From Pseudomonas purpurea (GTDB lineage Bacteria; Pseudomonadota; Gammaproteobacteria; Pseudomonadales; Pseudomonadaceae), in contig NZ_CP150918.1 in NCBI RefSeq assembly GCF_039908635.1, forward strand, positions 4,542,001 to 4,606,000: a DNA stretch of 64,000 nucleotides, read 5' to 3'. The translations under genes were made by a program, and so were the position numbers. Below the pieces are notes generated by a model. It was not told the origin of the DNA. It saw only the letters and a list, made by a program, of their open reading frames with translations, and did not search any database. Shown in pieces: positions 46,932 to 55,912 of this stretch. How positions within the stretch are numbered: position 1 is the first letter of the stretch; each line of letters starts with the position of its first letter.

Positions 46932-49900
46932 GTGTCTGAATTTCCAGGAAGCCCACACGGGTTACCCGCCCTCAACAATCAGGGCGCACATTTTCAACTC
47001 ATCAAGAATGCCATTTCGCCGCACCATTTCCAGGCGACTGCCGATCGACGTGCCGCACTCAAGCAAACCCGGCCGATCACGCCCGCTTGGTACGACAACG
47101 CGTCACCGGAACAGAAGAACCAGCTTAAGGCCCTCAATGATGCACTCTTGAAATCCCAGAACGAGCAGGACCGGATTTTCAAGAAAACCCTGAAAAACAT
47201 TCATGACTTCGCCAGGGAGCTGCTGCTGCCGGAGCTGAAAAAACTCGATGCCAACCTCGACCCCGATACAACCTGGCTGAGGCTCTATGCCCCAAAAAGC
47301 CTGGGCCTGTTCGGCATCAAGAGCGGTGGCTTTGCCGTCAAGACGTTTTCGTTGTTGCACGCTGCGCTGCACAACTTCGAATCAGAGGAAGTCGAGCCCG
47401 GATTCTTTGACAGCAGCTCTGGCTTCATCAGCCAACCCGACAAGCGAGGACACTTCGATCGCGTCCGAACGTCGCTGGGCATCGAGACTTTCACACGCCT
47501 GTCTCGAACCCTGGACATTGGTGGGAAGTACCAGGCTTACCTCAAGGGTTTTCTGCGCCCTGAAGACCCGGTCGCCCGCACGTTTCTGCAGAACAAGGTG
47601 ACAACCCATCAGAAAAACGCCCTGAAAGCCGCGGCGTACATGGCACTGGTCAAAAAAGACATTGAGCAACGCGATTACGAACTGCTGCTGAAGGTGGTCG
47701 CTGGTCAACAAAAGATCATGGAGGGTGACAAGCAGGTTTTCTTCACCAGCCTGAGTGTCATGGGCCTGAGGCTGTCCGACTGCATGGTCTTCATGCCCAC
47801 CGTTCCACATCGCTATCACCACGGCTATGTGATTGCCTACATTCCCGATGACCCTGAACACCCGGTCAAGCGCTACGCCTCGTTTTCCGAGTTCGAACAA
47901 GAGTTGACCCGACAATTCATGTTCCGCCCGCAAGGCAGTGCCAGCGGACAAGCGACTCTGGAACCGACCGACTACCAGGTTTTTTTCAGCCGGTTCGTGG
48001 CCGAGCGAGACAAATCCTATTACTTCAGTCGCTTTACCGAGCAGGTCAGCGACGGTCCACCGGAGTCCTTTGCGGTCGCCTGGCGGCGTCATGAACTGGT
48101 TCGGATCACCGAACAGGCGCTGCTGCATACCGCGCTGCCAGGCCCACCGGATCGGGATACACGCCGCGACCCGATAGACTCCCCCAACTTCTACATCCGG
48201 GGTGTGACCATGAGAGGCAAAGGGTTGTGGGAGTCTTTCGACCCTTGGTCATTGCTTCACGACATCAAGCTGGATCGTCTGTTTGAGGATGCCCGCATCA
48301 TGGCGGTCCCCACCGAGGATCAGAATGCCAAGGCGCGATCAGCGCGCTGGGCCAACTACCTGAACATCGGTTTCACCACTGTCGGTGTATTTGCGATGTT
48401 CGTGCCGGGCCTCGGCGAAGCCATGCTGGTGGTCATGGCCGGCCAGTTGCTGTCAGAAGTCCTCGAAGGCGCCATAGAACTCAGCGAAGGTGACCGCGAG
48501 GCCGGTTGGGCGCACATTAGCGACGTCATCGAAAACGTCGCCACCGCCGCCGTCCTCGCGCCGGTGTTCCACTACACGGTTTCACCTTTCATCGAGGGAT
48601 TGAAGCCGATCAAACTGCCCGATGGCAAAACCCGCTTGTGGAAACCCGACCTGGAACCTTACCGCTTCAAGGGGCGACTGCCGGAACACCTCGCCCCGAT
48701 TGAACCGGGCGTCTACCGGCATGCCGGAAAAAACCTCGTGCAGCTCGATACACACTTCTATGAGGTCAAGGACAACTTCCGAACCGGCCCTGCAACAACT
48801 CCAGCACCCCGCGCGCACCGACGCCTACCAACCGGCATTCAGCCATAACGGTGCCGGCGCTTACGTGCTCGACGTCGAGCAACCCCGCACATGGGACACG
48901 ACAACCCTGCTACGTCGGATGGGACGCTCGGTGAACGACCTGAGCGAGAGCCAACGTGAAGAGGCCCTGCGGACCAGCGGCACACAGCCCGACGAACTGC
49001 GCAGGATGTACGTCGAAAACGCCACGCCCCCTCCGTTGTTCGACGACACGCTCACCCGGTTGGCCGTCGACGACGACGTGCAAACCTTCATCGACCAGAT
49101 GAACAGCGACGATCCCGCGTTCTACGCCCAGGCAAGCCCCATCACTCAATTGCACCTTATGACGCGTTACGGCCTCTGGCCCGACGGTGTCTCGATGCGA
49201 ATTCTCGACAATCAGTTCAGCACCGTCTGGGAGTACACCAGCTCAAAAGCGGCGCAGGGCCGCAAACTGATCGTGCAATTGAGTGAACGACAGTTACTCG
49301 AGAACAAGCTGCTGGACAGTGTGATGGAAACACTCGATGCCAATGCGACGTCGGTCATTCTCGACCAACCGCTCGGCAGCCCGCACGCCTCGCTCACGGT
49401 TCGTACCCGCCAGCTACGCCAGAAACTGGCAGCACTGGCACAGCAAAACCGGGCAGCGCTGTTCAATGATGACTACGCCAGCCGCAGCCATACCCGCGAC
49501 AAGCCTGCCGGGGTGATCAAGCGCCAGTTCCCTGAACTGCCCACAACCGTGATCGAACGCCTGTTGACCCGCGCCGATCCACTGGAAGGCGCCGCCATCA
49601 ATGACGAAGAGCGCATTCCCCTGCGTTTGAAAAATATCGCCCGGGAGCTGCAATCCGAAGTACAGGCCACCCGGGCCAGTGAAGGGTTTGTTCGCGATTC
49701 GCTGTTTACCCGACACACCGAACGGCTGGTACTCGGCGCCCTGCGCCAGAACACCGACACCTTCGGTGACCTGCGAATCGAGGTCCGCGAGGGCCGCGTC
49801 GACGGTCCACTGAGCAGTGACGCGGGCCCACGGGATGCCTCGACCGTCAGGTTGCTGATCAACAAGGCAGCGCAGCGCTACGAGGTCCGCGACGCACAAC

Positions 49901-52077
49901 ACAACCTGCTGCATGAGGCGGATGACTTCTATGAGTCCATCCTGCGCGCACTGCCCGACAAACAGCGCAGAGCCCTGGGTTACCGCGTTGGCCAGGGCGA
50001 GTTCTTCAAACAATGGGTCGCGGCCAAAACCGAACGGCCCAGCGTGCGCCGCACACTATTGGCAGAACCGCCCGTGCGGGGGGCGCCGCGTCGCGAAACC
50101 CTGCTTTTGGTTCGCGGTGGAGGCCAGAGCAGAGAAGCCACGACCCTGACCGAAAAGGTCCAGGACCTCTACCCCAGCATGAACCTCCATGACGTAACCT
50201 CGTTCGTTGAATCCTTGAACCGTCACCCCGAGCCATTCGCCGCCGTCGAGCAGCTTGAGCAAGAGCTCGATGAACTGCGCGTCACCCTGAACAAATGGCG
50301 CTATCAACAGCCCGAAAAATGGGGCCCCGGCAGCCCGAATTTTGTCGACGGCGGACGATACATCTCCAAGCAACTGATCAAGTGTTTCGAAAGGCAAACC
50401 CGAACGCTCGATGCACCGGGGCCGCAGTTGGACAGCGGTTACACCCTGGATTTGTCGAGTGCTTACAAGCAGGACATCAGTGTGGGCCACTGGTGGAAAA
50501 CGCTGCCGGATCTGGGCAAGTACCTGGATAAAATCACGGCACTGAACCTGGACAACACCCCGTTTCCCACGCAAGCCAATGGCCTGCTGAAAGACTTCCG
50601 ACAGCTGCGCAGCCTGTCGGCACGTCGATGCCATTTGACCGCGCTGCCTGAACACATCGGCCAGATGCACTGGCTCAAGACGCTACGGTTGAGCGACAAC
50701 TTCATCCCGTTGACGGACGAGAATGTTCAGCAACTCAAAGACCTGACGCGCCTGGAAATCCTGAGGCTCGATAACAATCCATTGGGGCATCTACCAGACG
50801 TCAGCCGCATGCCGGCGTTGCGCGAATTGACGCTGTTCAATACCAACATCGACACCTGGCCAGAAGGTCTCTGGGCCAAACGCCGACCCCGCGGGTTTTT
50901 CCTCGACATGAGGTTCAACCCCATTACAAAGATCCCCGAGGTCGTTCCGGGCTCCGATGAAGCGTTCATCGTGGCGCGAACACGCCTCAATTCAATAGAC
51001 CTGTCGGAGCCGAACCGACTGCAATATGAAAACTATCGGACTTCGGCGGGAATCCCCCGCCGTCACGCCTACAACGCACCCGCCGAAAACGTCAGGGAAA
51101 AATGGCCAAGGTCCAATGATGCGGGCTGGTGGGGACCTCTCGATGGGCGAGGCGTTGCCAGGCCCGTAGCCTGGTCTGACCTGGGCGCCGAACCCGGCTC
51201 AACTGATTTTTTCAGTGTCATCGATAGCCTGACGCAGTCCGCCGACTACCGCGCCAGCGGCGACGCACGCCTGCAATTGTCTTCACGGGTGTGGCGAACC
51301 ATCGATGCCATGGACCTGAATGCCGGGCTGCGTGAAAAGCTGTTCGCCATGGCCTCCACCCCCGCCAACTGCGCCGACGCGGGTGCTCAACTCTTCAACA
51401 ACATGGGCGTGCAAGTGCTGGCCGCCGAGGCGCACGCGTTTTCAACCTCCAACGCCGTGCTGGAGAGCAAACTGGTGGCGCTGGCCAGGGGCGCCGCACG
51501 CCTGGAGCGGGTCAACGAAATTGCGCGCGCCGACATCCAGGCACGCGGAGGTGACCCGGATGACGTCGAAGTCTATCTGGCCTACCAGACCTCCCTGGCC
51601 AAGCGCCTGGACCTGCCGTGGCAGTCGCAACGCATGCTCTATCGGGTCGTTGCCGGTGTCAGCGAAACCAGCATCGAGCAAGCCTTTGAAACGGTGACCG
51701 CGCTTGAGGAAGGCGACGGCCTGGTGGACTCGATGAATGAGCGAGACTTCTGGATCAACTACCTGAACGAGCGCTTCCCAGGCAAGTTCAGAGAAAATGA
51801 AGCGCTGTATCAGACAAGGTCGGGCCTGTTGACCGACCTGATCACGGCGCAACGGGAGTGGGCCGCCTCCGAGGAGTTGACCGCCGGGCAACGAACCATG
51901 TTGCAAGAGCGCCTGGCCGTTCTGGTGGACAGCCTGTCGATACCTCGCGAGGAGGTCTTTACCGATCAGCCGATGTCGGTGCAAACAGAGGATCGCCTGA
52001 ACAATGAAATGCACGATCAGGAAAAGAACCTGAGCAGGCGCCTGACACACGATGCACTGAAAAAAGCCGGCCTGTAA
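46932..52077 (+). pseudogene. DUF6543-LRR-NEL E3-ubiquitin-ligase-like effector with a frameshift
   Basis: About 1714 residues if one base is removed. Frame 1 starts at GTG 46932 after AGGAG and runs to a stop at 48846-48848; the C-terminal two thirds continue in another frame to 52077. Deleting one C of the CC at 48779-48780 joins YEVKDNF to EPALQQLQHPARTDAYQP, which matches the expected run of such proteins. The N-terminal part resembles the dermonecrotic-toxin-like DUF6543 domain and includes a hydrophobic stretch (FTTVGVFAMFVPGLGEAML). Leucine-rich repeats are at about 50534-50875 (LRSLSARRCHLTALPEHIG and following). The C-terminus is a NEL domain with the catalytic C-x-D at 51370-51378 (ANCADAG). 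Probably an exported effector; the secretion system is not in the window. Confidence 0.83.
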
Positions 52078-52110
52078 CAGGCTGCCCCCACCCTCACAGC
52101 AATGTGCTCG

Positions 52111-52134
52111 AAAGGTGAATGCGCCTTCACCTTT
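52111..52134 (+). terminator. Terminator of the NEL effector gene
   Basis: AAAGGTGAA-TGCGCC-TTCACCTTT, a 9-bp perfect stem ending in TTTT, 34 bases after the stop. Confidence 0.8.
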
Positions 52135-52158
52135 TGAGTCTTGACGCTTGAAGCGTGA

Positions 52159-53394
52159 TCACACTTGCGAATCCCAAATCACCGTTACGCTGCCAGAAAA
52201 TCGCTCGCTCCCCAGTTTCAGCATCTGCCGGACACCGTCCTTTTCCACCGAGAAATGCAGGGTTCCCGGTTTACGCGCCACATACAGGCTCGGTTCAAAG
52301 TGCTCGGTGCCTTGACCATCCAGCAACAGGGGCTGACGATTCACGGCTTGGCCAAGGCTCGTCATCCCCGCAGGAAGGGTCACGGCCACATCGACGGCCA
52401 CGCGGTTTCCCGCCACATCTTGTAGGCCACAGGTGTTGCCCACGTTGATAGCACAACTCAATTGCATCTTGAACGGCGTCGAGGCCCAGAGGTTGAAGGT
52501 CTGGTCGCGGAACAAGCGAGTCAGCTTGCGGTGCTGCTGCAACCAGGCCTGCCAACCGCCCTGAGGTATCAGTTGCACCTGATTGCCGCCGGGAGGGATT
52601 TCCACGGCAAGCACATGCTCCACGGTCAGGGTGAAGTCCAGCATAAGGCTGCCATCACTGGGACGCATGATGTCGCCCGTATCAAAATCGCCACCCGGTC
52701 CTACGCTGTACACCATCGGGCCCCGATACGTGCCGGGAGCCATCTTGAGCGGATCGGGTGTTTTCAGTTGGTAAGCGAAATCCATGTTTTCGTAGGCGAT
52801 GTCAGGAATGTCGAACAGGGCCTGGTTGGAACACACGCCTGCCACCGGAGTCATCCAGAAGAAAGACCAACTGAAATCCGTGTATTTAGAATAGGGCCCT
52901 TCGGTGCAAGGCCTGGGCGCCTCGATCCAACTCCCATTCCACCAAAGCTTGTCGTGCGCCCGATAGGCATCCAAATCATCCAGGCCAACCAGATCCTGCA
53001 CCCGCTGTGACAATCGCTAAGCCCCGCCGATGCCGGCGATCCGCACCTGAACGGTAAAGGACTGACCGCTCTCATTGGTCACACTCACATCTCGCCAACC
53101 GGCCGGGACACTGAAGATGGCCCCCTGACGTGGATCGGGGTGATTAGCCACAATGGATCGAGCAGATTCCATCGTGATAGAAGTGCCGAGACTGAATATC
53201 CCCCAGCGCTTGCACTCCGACGGCAGTCGCTCACAGTAGCCGCTGTTGCGTGTCGTGTTCTTGAATTCATTGACATGTGGCCGGGATGGGTCAGGGCTGA
53301 ATTCAGCGGTGATCTGTATCACCTCCGCTTGCGCTGGCGCTGCGCACAATAGAACCCCGGCCAATACCCAACCATTGCAGCGCTTCAGACTCAT
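52159..53394 (-). pseudogene. Fimbrial tip adhesin paralogue interrupted by an amber codon
   Basis: Two open segments, 53394-53017 (signal peptide MSLKRCNGWVLAGVLLCAAPAQA) and the remainder to 52159, are in the same frame and separated only by TAG at codon 126 (53017-53019). Together they make 412 codons, against 413 for the paralogue at 54671-55909, with matching blocks such as QGGWQAWLQ, RLFRDQTFNL, PGTLHF and VTVIWDS. Aligning RIAGIGGA-stop with RIAGVGSNW places the stop on a conserved Trp, so a single TGG to TAG change explains it. The gene is a CfaE/CooD-like minor tip adhesin. As it stands it is probably inactive, unless the stop is read through or is a base-calling error. Confidence 0.85.
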
Positions 53395-53882
53395 GGATTC
53401 ACCGCCTCGAACATCAGGTGCACCGTCCCGAAGTACGAACCCGGGACGTAACCATCAACCGGCTTCACCGCCTCGATCTCCAGTTGTACCCGCTGCCCGA
53501 CACGCGCCTGTTCGTCATTGACCACCGGCGTGTCGAGCAACGACAACAACTCCCGGTTGAACCGCACGTTCAGCTCGATACGCTCGCGCCCGTTGAACAG
53601 GTAAGGCATCACTGCCAACCGCGCAGAAACGCTGCCATTCACATTCTTCACATCGAACGGTTCGCGCAACGGGCGCAGCTCTTCGGTCACCGGGTGCCAA
53701 GCCATGACCTGCTCGCGCTCCAGAAACCCCGAATTGACCGGCAGCACATAAAACTCGTGGGTAGGAAGGGTGACCGAGACATGAAATTCCTGCTCTTCAC
53801 GTATGCCCCAGGCCAGGCTGCTGACCAGTAACAGGGCGCCACCCACCCTCGCACGCAGCCCTGCTTCCCGGTAACGACTCAC
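53391..53882 (-). CDS. Second CS1/CblA-type fimbrial subunit
   Basis: 163 residues with a signal peptide (GGALLLVSSLAWG) and a composition of beta-strands without Cys, as in alpha-type pilins. It has VTLPTHEFYVLPVNSGFL near the N-terminus, corresponding to FIPTATFNVAPQNPDFG of the major subunit at 59068, and ends GTVHLMFEAVNP where the major subunit ends GVFTVVYEPVMKP, which fits the donor-strand-exchange fold of the CS1/CblA family. It overlaps both neighbours by 4 bp (53391-53394 and 53879-53882). It is likely a minor or terminal subunit paired with the second adhesin. Confidence 0.78.
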   Translation of the reverse strand: MSRYREAGLRARVGGALLLVSSLAWGIREEQEFHVSVTLPTHEFYVLPVNSGFLEREQVMAWHPVTEELRPLREPFDVKNVNGSVSARLAVMPYLFNGRERIELNVRFNRELLSLLDTPVVNDEQARVGQRVQLEIEAVKPVDGYVPGSYFGTVHLMFEAVNP

Positions 53883-54619
53883 CCTTTCACCTCATGTTTT
53901 TTCTGCTCGGCACCTTCCACCAGCTTGAACTGGTAATGCCTGCCGGCCTGCTTCTGGAAGCTGAAGACCTTGCCCGGCATCACATGGCTTTTAGTCACCG
54001 GAGCGCAGTCGTTTTCATCCTTGACGGCGCAGTCCTTGAACTCGTCGACTACCACCACCGTATTGCCATTATTGGTCAGCGTGTAGTTAACGGCGCCGTT
54101 GTCAATCTGGGTGCTATAGCGAGAGTCCTTGGGGCGCACGAAAAAAATCGTGCCATAGCCCGCCAACACATTGACCCCGGCCGACAGTGATTGCTTGTAT
54201 TGCTCACGCTCCTCGACAGGGATCGCGAACTCATCTTCTTTCTCGGGGACAACCGGGACAAACCGCACCCGGAAATAACGCTCGCGATCACGCTCGCCCA
54301 TAAACAGCAGACGCGTACCCTGCATACCGTTGGCCGGGACGATCAGCCGCGCAGGACTGGCCATCAGCCCCTCTCGGGAAGCACCGTCACCTTGTGGCTT
54401 GAGCTCCGCTTCTTCGGGTTTACCCTGCGCGTCGTAGATAATTTCCAGAATGTTGACCTTGACGAATGCCGTGCTGTCACCGCCATTGAATACCCGTTTC
54501 AGGTAAGTACTTTTGTCCCCGTCCAGGTAGTCGTAAACCACCCCCACATTGATTGCCGGCCCGGCGTGGGCGATCAGCGGCAACAAACCTGCACACAGCA
54601 GTACCCATCGATAATTCAT
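53879..54619 (-). CDS. Fimbrial periplasmic chaperone (alpha/CS1 type)
   Basis: A 246-residue exported protein (MNYRWVLLCAGLLPLIAHA signal peptide). The region LIVPANGMQGTRLLFMG and YFRVRFVPVVP resembles the chaperone G1-strand and conserved Arg/Lys region of CfaA/CooB chaperones, which bind CS1-type subunits and deliver them to the usher. The C-terminal domain holds DCAVKDENDCAP with two Cys that could form a disulphide. It lies between the intact tip adhesin and the minor subunit, on the same strand, with a 4-bp overlap to the latter. It is the only chaperone in the operon, so it must serve all subunits. Confidence 0.83.
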   Translation of the reverse strand: MNYRWVLLCAGLLPLIAHAGPAINVGVVYDYLDGDKSTYLKRVFNGGDSTAFVKVNILEIIYDAQGKPEEAELKPQGDGASREGLMASPARLIVPANGMQGTRLLFMGERDRERYFRVRFVPVVPEKEDEFAIPVEEREQYKQSLSAGVNVLAGYGTIFFVRPKDSRYSTQIDNGAVNYTLTNNGNTVVVVDEFKDCAVKDENDCAPVTKSHVMPGKVFSFQKQAGRHYQFKLVEGAEQKKHEVKG

Positions 54620-54670
54620 TTTCTTGTCCTCTTGGTAATAAACAGTGATCGGCTGAAATCGGTGGGGTGA

Positions 54671-55909
54671 TCAGACTTCCGAATCCCAGATCACCGTGAC
54701 GTTACCCGCGTAGGTTTTGGCGGGCCCGGTGAGCATTTCCTCGACGGCCGGGCGGGCGATTTCGAAGTGCAGGGTTCCCGGTTTTCGATCGATGTAGTGG
54801 CCGGGTTGAAAGAGCTCGGTGCCACTGCCGTCGCGCAACAACGGGCGCCGGTTGACCGGTTGCCCCGCCGCGTCGGTCATGCCATTGGGCAGGGTGACGG
54901 CGATATCCACAGGCACTGCGCCCCCGGAGTTGGGCTCATACAACATGCAGGTATTGCCACCGTCGCCATACTGACAAGCGAGGCGCATCTTGAAACGGCT
55001 GGACGCCGACAGATTGAACGTCTGGTCCCGGAACAAGCGCTCCGGTTTGCGGTTGCGTTGCAGCCAGGCCTGCCAGCCCCCTTGAGGGACCAACTCCACA
55101 CGGTTACCGCCCGGAGGTACTTCCACTTTGAGGGTGTGTTGAACATCCAGGGTGAAGTTAAAGGTCATCAGGCCATCGACCGGGATCATGATGTCGCCGA
55201 AATCGAAATCACCTCGGGGTTGCATCGTGTAAGTGATATTGCCGACGTATTGCCCCGTCGACATGCTCAATGGCTTGGGTGTTTTAAGTTCGTAGGCATA
55301 TTCAAGCGTGCGATACAGCAAGTCAGGGATTTCAGTACCGGGGGTCACGGTACACGCCCCGGCGTTTTCCGGTACAACCCAGAAAAAGTTTGCTGACGTG
55401 GTGTCTGCCGTAAAAAAACTGGTCGCGATACATGGAGCAGGCGGCGTCCGCCAAAATGTGCTCCATCCCACTCCCGGCCAGCCCCAGTAAGAGACATTCG
55501 GCGCCTTCCAATTGCTTCCGACACCGGCAATTCGCATCTCTACCGTCTCGACTTCCCCGGTACCGACATGCGTGACCTGTACAGGTCGCCACTCCGACGG
55601 CACCTTGAACATCGCCGCTCGTCGAGAATCAGGCCCCGCGGTGAGTGCCGGCATGGGTGCGTTGGCTAGCGCCCTGAAGCTTTCGTCTCGCAGACTGAAA
55701 ATCCCCAGCCTCTCGCATTGAAGCTGGATATGCGACTTGCACACGGAACTGATCGGGGTGGTGTTGGTGAACTTGTTCACCTGGGGGTTTGTCGGGTCCG
55801 GCCGGAATACGGCCGTGATGTCATAGGTCACGGCACGCACCGGATCAGCGAATAGCATGCCGACGAAGAACACACCTTGAAGGCGTCGTCCAAACTGTTT
55901 GTTCATCAT
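54671..55909 (-). CDS. Fimbrial tip adhesin (CfaE/CooD-like), intact copy
   Basis: A 412-residue exported protein (signal peptide ending near FADPVRA). Its segments, VFRPDPTNPQVNKFTNTT, LGIFSLRDESF, PQGGWQAWLQRNRKP, LFRDQTFNLSA and NVTVIWDSEV, are shared with the amber-interrupted paralogue at 52159-53394. In CS1-type fimbriae this minor subunit sits at the tip and carries receptor binding, and it also starts assembly at the usher. Two adjacent ATGs (55909, 55906) are possible starts; an AGG-rich ribosome site precedes. The gap to the usher gene is three bases, so the two are co-translated. Receptor unknown. Confidence 0.84.
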   Translation of the reverse strand: MMNKQFGRRLQGVFFVGMLFADPVRAVTYDITAVFRPDPTNPQVNKFTNTTPISSVCKSHIQLQCERLGIFSLRDESFRALANAPMPALTAGPDSRRAAMFKVPSEWRPVQVTHVGTGEVETVEMRIAGVGSNWKAPNVSYWGWPGVGWSTFWRTPPAPCIATSFFTADTTSANFFWVVPENAGACTVTPGTEIPDLLYRTLEYAYELKTPKPLSMSTGQYVGNITYTMQPRGDFDFGDIMIPVDGLMTFNFTLDVQHTLKVEVPPGGNRVELVPQGGWQAWLQRNRKPERLFRDQTFNLSASSRFKMRLACQYGDGGNTCMLYEPNSGGAVPVDIAVTLPNGMTDAAGQPVNRRPLLRDGSGTELFQPGHYIDRKPGTLHFEIARPAVEEMLTGPAKTYAGNVTVIWDSEV

Positions 55910-55912
55910 TGA

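Noticed and set aside
48770..48790. Programmed ribosomal frameshift in the NEL effector
   Set aside because: No slippery heptamer, internal Shine-Dalgarno or obvious stimulatory stem; two other genes have the same kind of homopolymer insertion.
53011..53013. Independent start (TTG at 53011-53013) for the C-terminal half of the second adhesin
   Set aside because: No ribosome site and no signal peptide; the two halves are co-linear with one paralogue and in the same frame.
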